Assembly: GCA_015501585.1 (NCBI GenBank)
Contig: JADNRY010000033.1
Span: forward strand, 124,001 to 188,000
Length of the DNA: 64,000 bases
Reading direction: 5' to 3'
From: Rhodocollybia butyracea
Taxonomy: Eukaryota > Basidiomycota > Agaricomycetes > Agaricales > Omphalotaceae
The notes beneath the pieces were generated by a model. That model ran no database searches, was not told the DNA's origin, and saw only the letters and a program-made list of their open reading frames with translations. The translations under genes and the position numbers were made by a program. Below are positions 45,421 through 57,102 of the stretch, in pieces (position 1 is the first letter of the stretch; each line of letters starts with the position of its first letter).

Positions 45421-46580
45421 TCCTGTGGTCTGATTTTGCCTATTGCTACGTTTGTTTCCATCCTCACTTTGCATTCATCTCGCTTTGCGAAATTGCTATT
45501 ATGGTGTTTATCCTATGGTGCACTTTCTTGTCCCTGCCCTCTGTTTGTCCAGCTTTGCATTTCCTACAGTCGAATCGAATCCATGTATACATTATCAACT
45601 ACCTTACAGTCATCATAGCAAGTATTCTCGATTATCCGTCACTGAAACAAATATCATCATTCAACAACGGAACAAGTTTTCACGATCGAGGCCTCCATCA
45701 GTACACTTGCATTGTGGTCACCGTCGATGAAGAAACAAAATGGGAAATGGGTCCACATCAGATTTGGTCCGCTCTCCACATTAGTTATAACGGCTCTCAT
45801 CGAGGAAGCAGGCCATCGGGTTTAACTGCAGTGTTGTTCACGTTCGTATATTGATAGTTTGTGTAGTAAAGGATTTTGAGATGGAGAAGGTTAAGGATTG
45901 TAAGGGAGGAGTGGTATGTCGGCGTCCGAGGCTCTTGAAGCCGGGTTAGAATCTAGTATAGGGTTATGTAGCATCAAGTCAGAAAATTGGACAGAAACAG
46001 TTGACCAATTTCGGACTTACCTGTTCATAAAAACCCGAAACTTGGCACCACTCAAAGATACTTTGCCAGTCCTCCACCTTCTGAGCATGCATGGTACGTT
46101 TCCACCGCCGCCATAGTTGTGCTAAGGGCTGTTTCACACCAGGATGCTGGTTCATCGTCCATCTATGAAAACAGTCAACCAATGAATTAATGATCAATGA
46201 TCAGTTTCTCGTGGTGAGCCCTATAAAATACTTTCCAGTCTCTACTGGAGCGCACAGGTTTCGACTTTGTTGATTCCTGGATCCCCTTAGAATGGAGCTA
46301 ATTTCCCCCCAAACACATCTCTCTCCGTCCTCGATTACCACCAGGATGACAAGAAGCGTTGTCTGAGCAACACTATTGAGCCCGCCGACCCATGCCTGTA
46401 GCTGCTAGGCGTCGACGAGGCCGGTTCCGAACACAAAATATTGTCAATGACTATGTATCGATAGTGTACCGAACAGTGGAATATTGTTGCAGTACGGAAT
46501 GAGTCGGGCGGTTTCGGCATCAGCCCCGTGCCGTGTGAAATTTCTTTCTTCAAGAGATTACATAACCTTTTACATCTCTT
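45421..46580. other. Inter-unit region with relic exon and GH27 fragment (unit III)
   Basis: Minus-strand 46020-46190 reads an open exon NQHPGVKQPLAQLWRRW, KRTMHAQKVEDWQSIFEW, CQVSGFYEQ followed by GTAAGT. I cannot identify the gene, and neighbouring exons are not convincing. Plus-strand 46255-46340 is a GH27 relic (tcgactttgttgattcctgg, aatggagctaatttcccc). The layout matches 43.3-44.1 kb. Confidence 0.45.
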
Positions 46581-46765
46581 CATACTAGTGCGTGGTTTTC
46601 ATCTTCTCCGTTGCGTAGTACTCAGTAGCATTTGGGAGCAGTTCACGTTTTGGGCCGCATATAATCTATCAAGCATGGCGCCCGCTACAAGGTCATTGGC
46701 AAATTTTTTCCCGCAATCACGTACTCGGGCTCACGCTAAACTGCAACCTGAGTTGTTAAAAAACG

Positions 46766-47885
46766 ATGGCAAGGATCAATATTCCTCGTCAGATGAAGAA
46801 GATCAGTGTTCCTTGTCAGATGAAGAAGATCAACCACCGCCCTCTAAAAAAACTGAAAAAATCTTATATATTGGTACGCTTAGCTCACGCTAAACTGCAA
46901 CCTGAGTTGTTAAATAACGATGGCAAGGATCAATATTCCTCGTCAGACGAAGAAGATCAATGTTCCTTGTCAGATGAAGAATATCAACCACCGCCCTCTA
47001 AAAAACTGAAAAAATCTCATATATTGGTACGCTTTTTTTTCTTCGTTTTTATTTTTCATACATGTAATGACTTGAACCTTCTAGAGTGAGGGATCTACGA
47101 AGGCTCCGAATACAGGGCCTCTTGAGTCTAAGCGACGCAAGCTTCCACCGTTGACCAGGACCTCCCATCGCTCAGATATTCCTACTTCCTTTCCTTCGGC
47201 CGCGCCCGTTCATTCAGCTACGCATGTTGCTCCTGTTCCTTCAGCCGCCGTTCGTTCAGCTCTGCCTGTACCTTCTGCCACTCCCGTCCCTGTGGCCCTT
47301 CCTGTTTCTTCAGCCACTCCAATTCCTTCAGCGGTTCCCGTTCCTCCCGTTCCTTCAGCTGCTCCCGTTCCTTCAGCTGCTCCCGTTCCTTCGGCCGCAC
47401 CCGGTCCTTCAGCTGCGCCTGGTCCTTCAGCCGCGTCTGCACCTGCTACAGGATTCATGGAACTTATGGCTGCTCAAATGATGCAGAGCCAGCAGCAGAT
47501 CCAGCAAATGCAAATGCAACAGATGCAGTTCATGATGCAGACTCAGACGCATAGAGTTGCAACTGCTTTGCCTTCAACTCCTAGTACAACAGCAGTGGCT
47601 TCCACGCTGACGACATCAATTCCTCACCCAGCTTCTTCCTCTTCTTCCTCGAAACTAGCTATTCCCGCTGTATCACTCGACGACTTCGGTGCTCGTTACA
47701 AACTATCTGCAATAGATATTTCGCGGCTCAAACGCTTGGGCTACAAACCAGGCTCGTCACATATCACAAAGGTTCAAGAATGTCACTGGGGTGCCGAAGG
47801 AGTCAATTTTTCGGTTATCGGGTGGATGGAAGTACTCGACGTGCATGAGCAATTCCTTCGGGATGTCAAGAATGGTTTGTGGTAA
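46766..47885 (+). CDS. Ala/Pro-rich nuclear-type protein, copy 3 (unknown function)
   Basis: Exons 46766-47026 and 47085-47885 (intron 58 nt, GTACGC...CTAG) give 353 aa. It has two runs of SSSDEEDQ-type acidic serines, PPPSKKLKKS as probable nuclear signal, a P-[SA]-A-x-P repeat region, SQQQIQQMQMQQMQFMMQ and the conserved C-terminal domain DDFGARYKLSAIDISRLKRL through GWMEVLDVHEQFLRDVKNG. The start is uncertain. A tandem duplication of about 125 bp in exon 1 (about 46732-46876 repeated to 47026) places an ancestral-looking ATG at 46675 (MAPATRSLANFF) in a frame that stops inside the duplication, so 46766 is used here. The block HTPDVGPHREALEKRY of the other copies is absent from this copy. 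Confidence 0.55.
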
Positions 47886-49298
47886 TCCTGTGGTCTGATT
47901 TTCTGTTACTATTGCTACGTTTGTTTTCCTTCCTCACTTCACATTCATCTCGCTTTGCGAAGTCGCTATTATGATGTTTTCTGTGTGTTTATCCTATGGT
48001 GCACTTTCTTGTCCTTGTACTCTGTTTGTCCAGCTTTGCATTACCTACAGTTGAATCCATGTATACATTATCAACTATCTTCCAGTCGTTATAGCAAGTA
48101 TTCTCGATTGTTCCTAGCTAAATAAATATCATCGTTCTGGCAATAAGTACTGAAGAAGTTTTTGTGATCGAGCCTTCATCGAGGCCATACGCACCTCCAC
48201 ATCCAGTAATCTTGTTTCCTAGAAAGGATACGTACAGCCTTGGAGATCATAATAATGTCGACTCGGAGTTCTATTATGCAGATTAAATTAATAGCCTTGA
48301 GCTTGATGCTCTGCAAAGCCTTCCTTTTCCTTGAGCTATCGGGCTCGGTCTCCACGTTCCCTCGAGCTCATGGCCTCGTGGATTCACTGAACTTGCATCC
48401 TACTTGCAATGCGACACCTCCAGAGTTTAAGCGGTCTGCTTTTCGTGGGACCAGCTTGGCGACTCTGACTCTCTCATACCTCGACTCAAAGTGTCAAGAG
48501 GTTTTAGAGTTTGCCTTCGGGTAGATGCCGGCGAAGGATAGTATCCCAATCACTGTTAATGTTAGATCCCTACTACGCCTTGCTGCCGAGCTATCCTCAG
48601 CCCCCTCGTAAATAAAGATGGCAAAGCCCTAGGTCGACTTAGCCGAAAAACTTGCACATACTTGCACGGCGCTGCTGGTCCACTGCACACGCAAGTCTGT
48701 TGGTCAAGAGTAATACGCTGATTTGAGGGGTAATGGTCATTCGACCTTGTGCCAGCGGATAATCGATAAACACCTGCAGTTATTATTGAACTCAACGAGC
48801 TCAAAATAAAACTTGTGGGATGAACCAGTATGCATATGTACGCGCGAAGGCCCGGGAATGCCGAGCGGCATTGCGACGGCTGGCCGTTGATTTTGGATCA
48901 CGATACTGTTTTGTACCTGTACCTTGTCCTATACTTGCTGCTACTGCTTCTCTGCTGGATTCGATGTCGCCACGCTCAACGTCGACATGTGGTTTGCTCT
49001 TGGTGCCACGCAGCGAGCAAAAATCGCGCACGCAAATGGGTAGTACCTGATACTCGTTTAGGACATCTGGGGGAAGAAGATGCGAGCCGATGCGACGAGT
49101 TTCGCTCCTGGGATGCCTACTTACATCAAGCTCAAGGCTTCTGAGAAGATTCAGCTGTAGCCCAAAATACCAGGCATATAAAATTCCGGGCCCTCTCCTG
49201 TGGATTTTGGTCCCGTTAAAGCAGTAATAGGTACTTTCTTTCCTTCCTTCCTCTCGAGCCTCACATTCATTGTTTCTTTCTCGCCAGTCGCTCTTTAC
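47886..49298. other. Upstream region of GH27 copy D
   Basis: Duplicate of 23.33-24.57 kb minus the hairpin insertion. No gene supported. Short open frames here are not conserved in the paralogous copy. Confidence 0.5.
49177..49185 (+). promoter_or_regulatory. TATA box of GH27 copy D
   Basis: TATAAAATT about 115 bp before the start codon, in the conserved context ccaggcatataaaattccggg shared with copy B (24449). Confidence 0.5.
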
Positions 49299-50918
49299 AT
49301 GCTCATTCCTCGCATCGCCGCTCTAGCTACTGCAGCTACGGGTTCCGTTCCTTTAAACACACTCACCATCAGTCAAACTCCAAACGGCTTCACTGGTGCG
49401 GCGAGAGGTTGGAACTCGTTTGGTAAGTCTCGCTTTTACAAAACGGTCATGTTGGTAGCGTATAATTCAAAGAAATATACAGGTATACAAGCAGATGGTG
49501 CTACCGATCCGACCTTCGTTTTCGACCAGGCTCAAGTCCAGCAACAATGTGATGTTCTAGCTTCTTCTGGTCTAACCAGCCTTGGCTACGAGGTCTGCAG
49601 TCTTGATTCTGGATGGTCTATTGGCGGTAACGGTGATGCGAACGGACGGATTATCGCGGATAGCTCGCTGTTCAACATGACAGACCTCGCCAGCCATCTT
49701 CATAGCGAAGGTATGCTCCCTGCGTACGCGTAAATCTCAAACTAATCGATACAGGTCTACAGCTCGGCGTCTACGTCATTCCAGGAGGCTTTGAGGCGGA
49801 CGTGAACAAGACCATTCTGGACACTGATATCACCATCGGTTCCGTATGCACAGGAAATAACGGCCTTAGTCGGTGCAACTGGAACTACGGAGAGGACGGA
49901 GTTCAACAGTGGCATAATTCTGTGGTCGATTTGTTTGCTCAATGGTGAGTGGACTCAAATCTATCCTACCGGAACGTATGCCAAATCTATCGTAGGGGTG
50001 TCGACTTTATCAAGCTCGATTTCATCACTCCTGGGTCCCCGCAGAATGGAGCTACGCTCCCGGCCAACGAATCTTTAGCTGTCGTTGCTTATCATAATGC
50101 CATATCTCAATCCGGGAGGCAGATGCGTTTGGACATAAGCTGGAAGCTCGCTCGCGATCCATCTGATTTTGAAATCTGGGAAACCAACGCTGATTCTTTC
50201 CGTACCGACCAGGACATCAACAATGCTGGAGCCGATTCGTTCACCGCATGGGCTACCGTTCAGCGAGCTATCGACAATTATCGACAATACATTGTCTTGC
50301 ACACGGAAGAGGACGAGACTCTCACTATATACCCCGACATGGACAATCTGTTTGTGGCCAATTCGGCGGTATTAGATGGTGTTACTGACGATGAACGCTT
50401 CACGATTATGAGTCACTGGATGGGAGCGGCATCCAACCTCATACTTGGAAATGATATGACGGATATCGACGGTGGGTCACCATCTTTTGAAGAATACTTC
50501 TTTGTACAAGTGTGTTTAACCCCGTCGTATAGCCACCGGGACGGCCATTCTCACAAACTCTGAAGCACACAACGTCGCGGACTTTGCTACCCAGAACCCT
50601 ATGCGTCCTCGAAACCCAGGAACTGGCCTCGGCGATGCTCAGCAGCTGCAGGCGTGGATCGGCGGGCCCAACAGCACAGGGAACGCTTTCGTGATTCTGG
50701 CAAATTATGGCCCTGACCAAGGGTCCGGTGGATTCGGGACTAGTATCGCAGGAGTGCAGAACGTTACTGTTTCCTGGTCGGATTTGGGAATATCCGGAAG
50801 CTTTAGTGTTCGAGATGTTTGGCAAGGGCAGGATTTGGGAACCTTTAACAGTGCGTTGAGTGCAAGTTTGGATGAGGGGCAGAGTTTATTGGCGGTTTTG
50901 ACTCCGGTGATTGCTTGA
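49299..50918 (+). CDS. GH27-type alpha-galactosidase, copy D (intact)
   Basis: Predicted to hydrolyse terminal alpha-galactosyl groups of oligo- or polysaccharides outside the cell. Exons 49299-49422, 49483-49710, 49755-49944, 49996-50471 and 50533-50918 join in phase to 467 aa with no lesion. The first about 20 residues are weakly hydrophobic (MLIPRIAALATAATGSV), a marginal signal peptide. The barrel follows with GFTGAARGWNSFG (beta-1), EVCSLDSGWSIGGNGDANGR (beta-2), LQLGVYVIPGG, NWNYGEDGVQQW, VDFIKLDFITPGSP with the expected nucleophile Asp in KLD, MRLDISWKLARD, SFRTDQDIN (expected acid/base Asp region) and IYPDMDN. A C-terminal beta domain runs from NPMRPRNPGTGLGD to SLLAVLTPVIA. The only undamaged member of the local family, so it probably retains the activity for the cluster. 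Confidence 0.88.
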
Positions 50919-51238
50919 TTAAGAGTATTGCGGTTTGACTACAAACTTGATCCGTCCGATAGAAAAGCATCTTTGCCTTGACGACTGCCTTCAATTCGTG
51001 TTGTGTTGCATCTTGGTTTCACCCGGGCCTTTTCAGTTAGCGAACCGGGACGCTGAGTGAGGGTCGGTCAGCTCGGACGGAATAGGTGACTGAGCTCTTA
51101 GTAATGGCTTAGTGGTTTGGAAATTGCGGTCTAAGACAGAATCGAATCGTATATAAAGCAGGGGAAAATGGATCCATACTACTCAACAACTTCAACTTTT
51201 AGCCTTCATTGATAACTCGTCCAACCTTTAGCAATATC
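50919..51238. other. Promoter region of the SDR gene
   Basis: gtatataaagcagggg at about 51151 is a TATA box about 85 bp before the ATG. Nothing else identified. Confidence 0.45.
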
Positions 51239-52573
51239 ATGACAAACTCCTCAGAACTTATCTTCGTGAGTGCATCTCTAGACAATCAGATGATTAGACT
51301 CACTCAGTATCTTATTGTATAGTTGACGGGTGCCTCAGGGTTCCTAGGATCTCACATCCTCATCCAGCTCTTAGAGCAAGGTTACCGTGTGCGAGCGTAA
51401 GTCCATCAATCTCCTGGCACTTGCCTGTGATTGATTTACCCTCTCCACCCACAGTTTAGTCCGGGAAAAGAAAATATCGCATTTTAAATCCACGTACCAG
51501 CGTTTTGGCGACCAGCTTGATGTAGTACCTATAGTCGACATTGCTACAGACCAAATTCCCAATGCTTTCAAAAGTGTAACGGCAGTTATACACTCTGCCG
51601 CCCCGCTGGGAGGGCGAGTAAACGACATCGACGAAATGGTTAAGGTGTGTCTTGGGTCCATTATCAGGTTGCGGAGGCGTACTTACTGATTTCAGGGAGC
51701 TGTTGACGGAGCTCTCAACATCATCCAACAAGCAGAGAAAGCTGGTATCACGCGCGTTGTGCTGACCAGCTCTTTTGCGACAGTAGTTAATCAACAGTAT
51801 AAACTCACTGATCAAGGTAAGCTCAAGCTCTATTTCACTCTATCTGTTTCAAGAACCGACCTTTTCTGCCGATACAGACTGGTATCCTGTAGACACCAGA
51901 GAGAAAGCACATGAAACCCGCGGATTGGACGCGTATCGCGCGGCCAAGACCATTGCCGAGAAGGAAGTTTGGAAGTTTGCAGAATCTCATCCACATGTCG
52001 ATATCACCACTCGTGAGTGTTCTCAAAATGCCGTCCCATTATCATTCCCGGGTTAATTGTGCTGTGTTTTCTCCAGTCAACCCGCCCTTCTTCTATGGTC
52101 CATTTGCCGAAGGGTTTAGCCTTCCCACTCCGGACTACTTTGCCCTGTCCACGAACCTGTACTATTACAGGCTCACTGTACCGAATGGAGTGTACCCCAT
52201 TTCCAGCTTTTACTTGGATGTCCGTGATGCCGCTAAAGCACACATACTGGCTTTGAGCTCACCTCGGTCTTCCATTGTCGGTCGGAAACGTATCGTTATT
52301 GCCAGTCCACATGAGGTGGACTTCGACAGAGTGGTTAATTTGATCAAAACGAAACGGCCAGAATTGCAAGACAGGCTTATCAAGACACCTTCGCCAGAAT
52401 ATCCCATGAAAAAGCTGCCATTTAATACAAGGATTGAAGAAGTGTTAGGAATGAAAGAGAACGATTTTACGCCGTTGGAAAGTACCGTTTTGGAGGCTGT
52501 TGATGGTGTATTGGCATTCGAAAAACAGTGGATTGACGCAGGATTCAAGATTGACATTCCTTTGATTGGCTAA
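51239..52573 (+). CDS. Extended SDR NAD(P)-dependent reductase (ketoreductase/DFR-like)
   Basis: Rossmann-fold oxidoreductase of the extended short-chain dehydrogenase family (dihydroflavonol-4-reductase/ketoreductase-like, cytosolic), reducing a carbonyl with NAD(P)H; the substrate is unknown. Exons 51239-51265, 51323-51396, 51455-51644, 51696-51816, 51878-52012 and 52077-52573 join in phase to 347 aa, the usual family length. Cofactor motif LTGASGFLGSHILIQLLEQG at residues 10-29; VREKKISH follows beta-2; AVIHSAAPLGG is the NAAG-like motif; the catalytic Ser lies in VVLTSSFATV; Tyr and Lys lie in LDAYRAAKTIAEKEVW (YxxxK). NPPFFYGP and LDVRDAAKAHILAL are typical of the family's substrate half. 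No signal peptide. It is followed 150 bp later by the convergent NACHT gene. Confidence 0.92.
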
Positions 52574-52722
52574 ATCCATTTTTCTTTAAGTACTGGTTGC
52601 CTGCAATATATATACATCAGCTATAACTTGGTCCGTATTACTGGCTAGATAGACCTTCATAAGAACATAAGGGTCAGTGCCTCACTACGCTCTGGCAGCT
52701 TGAGATCCAGGTTTATTCCTGC

Positions 52723-54545
52723 TTAGATTTTCCTAAGAGCGGGAGCCATATAGTATTTTTGCTTATGAATGGGATCTAAAAACAGTGGTTCAGTTGCTCC
52801 CCCTGTCAAACATCGATGAACTGGCGAATTGTGGGAGCTCTTAGTAAGTGTTAATCTGCATCCAATCTGATGGTTCATCTCTGCCCAACCGAGTGTTTCC
52901 AAACCCAAATCACTAAGGCATCCCAGTCTACCCTCAACTTGGAGGCGTGGGAGGCTCAAAGCCCAACAAAGCCCACTCAACTGCTTGCGATACTGGTCCT
53001 GAAGCAAAGGGGGGCCTAACTGCAAATCTGGAGAGTCTTTAATCAGATTTTGACATTGCTGAAGAATATAATTATGATGAAGTTTAACATCAATAAAATA
53101 TTCTTTGGAACGGCGAGGGTCGAGGAGAAAATCTCGAAAGGATGCGTGACAAAGATGGAAGCTAGATTCTATGGGGGAAGGACCTCTAAAAAGCGAGTGA
53201 AGGCCGGAAAGAGCAGCACTGAGAGCTCCATGATTAATATGTAGAACTTCTTTGAAAATACACTTCAAGTCCTCCACTCGGAACCAGCTAGGGACCACGA
53301 GGACGGTACCAAGGATACGGACAAGCCGGGCAGTGTTTCTGTTTGCCGATAATATTTGTCGGTACAGCGCATCTAATTCAGCGAACGGAGACTGGGCCTC
53401 ATCTTCAACTGCAGCAAGACCGAGCACAGCATCGAGACGACCCGCTGGAACTGAAAAGTCGTCATCGACATATTTCAGTACTGTCGAAGCAAATATGAAC
53501 TGCCCAGATGCTTTCTGAACTAGTTCCTCAATCTGACCATCAGTTGGCCAAGGTCGAGGAATGTCTACCATAGAATCCTGGTGACGTTCCAGAATATCTC
53601 GGAAATTGTGCTGCAGGAATTTTCGAATGTCCTTGGATACTTGAAAAGTTGAATCTAGAGGCATTCTACTACAGAGATGAACCAGTTCCTCACTGTTGAA
53701 TGTCTCTCGAATGCGAGGCTCTGGCCTACTGGCAACCAGGATTTTGAAATGAAGCCGCAAGTGTTCCGATTTCATTCCGTTCCCAATGACTGAAAGTATC
53801 CGCTTCTGATCAATAGGATCGGAACATTCATCCAAACCATCAATGATGATGAGGCTTGGAATATCAGGAGTCAACTGAGCCTCTCGGAAAACCTGGGAGC
53901 ACGGACGAAGGATCAGTTGGTCGAACTGAGTTTCGATGGATGAGGTGAGCACGATGGGGTTGTTGATGACTATAGAGTCAATGATACCGCGTAATATAGG
54001 TACTGCGATAGCTAATTGGAACGCGAGTGAGAGAAAGAGCTTTTTAGGATTGTTTCGGGAGGGATCTGACCGCCAGAAGAAGAAAGTCGCAGCAAGAGTC
54101 CCATCTCTAGCACAGCTTTCGGCCAAGGTTTGAGCTATAGCTGACTTTCCTGCTCCTGCGGAGCCGTACAGCCAGTAAATACCGGGGGAGGTTTCAACCA
54201 TGTCAGACATATATTCGGTTGACGCACGAGTGCGGGGCGTCGCCCAACATCTGAGGATCTTTAGCACTTCTTCACGTGTGCCAGGATGACAGAATGGAGG
54301 CGGGAACCGAGCTTCAGCATTGTAAAGTGCCGATGTCGACATGAAGCGATACAATTCAAAAAGACCTCAAGAAGATTGAGTAAAGATGCGCAAGGTTTTG
54401 AAACATATAGATAGCTACCTCGGTATTCAACATTTTCTATTGTTATGATATCTCTACCAGCGATTTGGAAGTTTCCCCCCGATATCGAGAACTCACGAGA
54501 GCCTTCGAACATTTGCAGACTGTTGCCTTGGTTCATAGAATGCAT
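52723..54545 (-). CDS. NACHT-domain STAND protein N1
   Basis: Fungal NLR-like signalling NTPase. Two exons (54545-54419, 54365-52723) give 589 aa. Exon 1 encodes a short N-terminal motif EGSREFSISGGNFQIAGRD with alternating small and hydrophobic residues. The NACHT core has PGIYWLYGSAGAGKSAIAQT (Walker A GSAGAGKS), FFFWRSDPSRNN, LTSSIETQFDQLI, PSLIIIDGLDECSDPIDQ (Walker B), and LVASRPEPRIRETF. Downstream are the winged-helix and helical region (KASGQFIFASTVLKYV, HASFRDFLLDPRRS, typical of Agaricomycete NACHT proteins) and a C-terminal tail without recognisable WD, ANK or TPR repeats, so the repeat sensor is absent or short. Start could also be the ATG three codons later. Intact and convergent with the SDR gene. 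Confidence 0.88.
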
Positions 54546-56019
54546 GCGTTACAGTAGGTAACGAGGTTCAAGCGGTATGAATCTATGATGATCGTAGTGG
54601 CTCAAGTGTGATCTAGGTCAGATGATTAAAACTTGAAACAAAGGCCCAGGATTGATGTTGGTAGACTTGGTACATAGTTCGTTATAGTCCAGAAAGTATA
54701 GAAAATTGACGTTATCGAATATCCGGTTGCTCTCGGGTGTTACTGATTTCTTCGCACTCCGCCTCCCCAAGGCAAGCATGCTTTATCTCTGCATCCTGTA
54801 TTTCAACGACACAAAAGTACCGTCGTCGCGTCGAATGATATTACGAGGTATTTGGAAGCAATAGGCAGACAGGGATGGGAAGAAAAGGGACATCGCCGCC
54901 TGGGAAATAAGCGAAGTTGTCTGCGAAAGGCGAAGGCAAAGGAGATGGGATGATTCCGAAGCTTTTGGACACGATGGCTGCCCTGCGTTCCTGCTGCGCG
55001 TCAAGAGTAGCTGTGACGAGATGAGTGAGTGGCCCAAGACACGAGCAGTGACTCATAATACACACCGTATTCCACAAATACCCCCAAAACCATTCATAAG
55101 GATACCAACCTCAGCTGGAGGATTATGTTGTATCTGGAGGTCAAGTTTGGGTTGCGTGAGTGATTGTCAAGAGAAGAGAGAAGTTATATCATACCTTGAC
55201 CAATATTGCTTTGCCATTTTCTCGTCCTATCGGTGTGCATTGATGAGAATCATGAGTTCCGCACAATGGGTGGAGAGTACAATTGGTTCTTTAAGCTTCA
55301 AGGCTGACGCCTCCGAGTCGTTCTGACTTTGAAACTCGAAAGATCAAGATCTCCTTGTGGGAGTAGTGCAGAGTCGGGTCCAGCGAGTGTATCACTGTAT
55401 GTCAAGGAAAGCCAAAGAGTGATTGATTGCATTTTGTGGTAATGATAGTTTGCGCTCGAGGGGTTTGAACTTTGCATTATGGAAAGAGCAGGCACGAGAT
55501 CACGCTGGTCTAGACCTCGCTGGAGCCGAGGAGCCGATAGCCGCTTGTAGTTCAAGAAGAAACTCGTTCACGAATAAGATGTGCAAATATGTATGTCTAC
55601 CTCGGTATTCAACTTTTTCGATTGTTATTCTGCCAGCGATCTGGAAGTCCCGATACGAGAACTCGCAAGAGTGGAATACAGGCCGTTCAAACTTCAAACG
55701 TTCAACCTTTCAACAAGCTCAAGCTCAAGCTCAAGCCTTGGTCCATGAATGTGTCCCAGCAGGCAACGAGAGGCGGCGGTACTGGCTCAAGTGTGATCCA
55801 GGTCACGCTCTAGATGAGAGAGGATTGATGTTGGTAGTGCTATCGTATACTTCTATCGTATACTTTTTCACCTGGTCAGTCCATTAATCAACCTGGAAGT
55901 TGCCTTCCCACTTCCTGAGCCACTGAACGAACTAACAATATAGATACATCGAAATTACAAAAGTCAGCGTTCGAGATCCCAGGTTGATCCTAGCACAAGT
56001 CAGAATAAAAGATAAGAAG
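54546..56019. other. Intergenic between NACHT genes, with a relic first exon
   Basis: Minus strand about 55590-55700 reads a damaged version of the NACHT first-exon motif (EFSYRDFQIAG ... IEKVEYRG) next to a splice-donor-like GTAGAC. No NACHT core follows, so it is an orphan relic exon. The rest of the interval has no supported gene. Confidence 0.5.
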
Positions 56020-57102
56020 TCATTGCACATAGATTGTAAGTTCAGCGAGACTTTTCAACAGCGGTTTTAGTGCCACTTTGACTGTCCCTGATATAGAATT
56101 AATAATCGGGTTCGGACGAGGTATTCCGAGTGCCTCAGAAAACCTGTAAAAGAGGAAGTTTCCCCAGATAAAGCAAATCAAGATATAGATGAACCCTCGG
56201 ATGGACGCCTTTAGAGTTGGTTCCAGATGCATTCGACGATAGAAAGGAACCACACTATTGAATGCCTCCCGGATATGGGGCTCTGGTCTACTGGTGATAA
56301 GGAATTTGAAGGGAAATATGCGTTCTGGTTCTCCGACTCCTTTGCCAATGGCCGAAAGTATCCGTCTCTGATCAATAGGACCCGAACACTCATCCAAACC
56401 ATCGATGATGATGAGACTTGGAGCATCAGAAGTCAGCTCGGCCTCTTGGAAAACTTGGGAGCACGGACGAAGAATCAGTTGGTCGAACTGAGTTTCGATG
56501 GAAGAGGTGAGCACGGCTGGGTTGTTAATTATTACAGACTCGATGACAGCGCGTAGTTTCGGTAACGCGACAGCCAATTGGAAAGCAATCGTGGTGAAAA
56601 GTCTTTGGGGATTATTTCGAGACGAATCTGAACGCCCGAAGAAGAACGTCGCAGCAAGAGTGGTACTTCTAGCATAACTTTCAGCCAAGGTTTGGGCAAC
56701 AGCTGATTTTCCTGCTCCCTCGAGGCCACACAGCCAGTAAAGACTGGGTAAGTCTTCAACGATGTCAATTCTAGATTCATTTGGCGCGCGACTGGCAATG
56801 GGAGACACCCAGCATCTGAGGATGCTTAGCACTTCTTCACGTGTGCCAGGATGACAGAGTGGAGGCGGGAACCGAGCTTCAGCATCATAGAATGCCGATG
56901 ACGACGTGAAGCGAGAAAGTTCAGAAAGACCTCGAGAACGGTGAGTAAAGATGTGCCAAGCGTGAAACAAGGATAGCTAACCTCGGTATTCAACATTTCC
57001 TATTGTTATGATATCTCTGCCAGCGTTTTGGAAGGTTGCGCCCGATATCGAGAATTCGCGAGAGCCTTCAAACATTCGTGGGCTGTTGCCTTGCAAGTCC
57101 AT
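56020..57102 (-). CDS. NACHT protein N2 with transmembrane tail
   Basis: Two exons (57102-56982, 56930-56020) give 343 aa, intact. Exon 1 encodes MDLQGNSPRMFEGSREFSIS followed by GATFQNAGRDIITIGNVEY, clearly homologous to N1. The NACHT core has SLYWLCGLEGAGKSAVAQT (Walker A), FFFGRSDSSRNNPQRLF, SLIIIDGLDECSGPIDQRR (Walker B) and FLITSRPEPHIREAF. Right after the N1-like LKASIRGF the sequence diverges into a hydrophobic stretch (IYILICFIWGNFLFYRF, a probable membrane segment) and ends with KVALKPLLKSLAELTIYVQ. The winged-helix and C-terminal domains of N1 are missing. The same tail occurs in N3, so it is a shared design, not random truncation. It would place the NTPase at a membrane. Confidence 0.82.

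Noticed and set aside
1737..52573. Secondary-metabolite or sugar-utilisation gene cluster (MFS, GH27, SDR)
   Set aside because: No core biosynthetic enzyme; genes are far apart, separated by transposons, and on block-duplication logic rather than a pathway layout.
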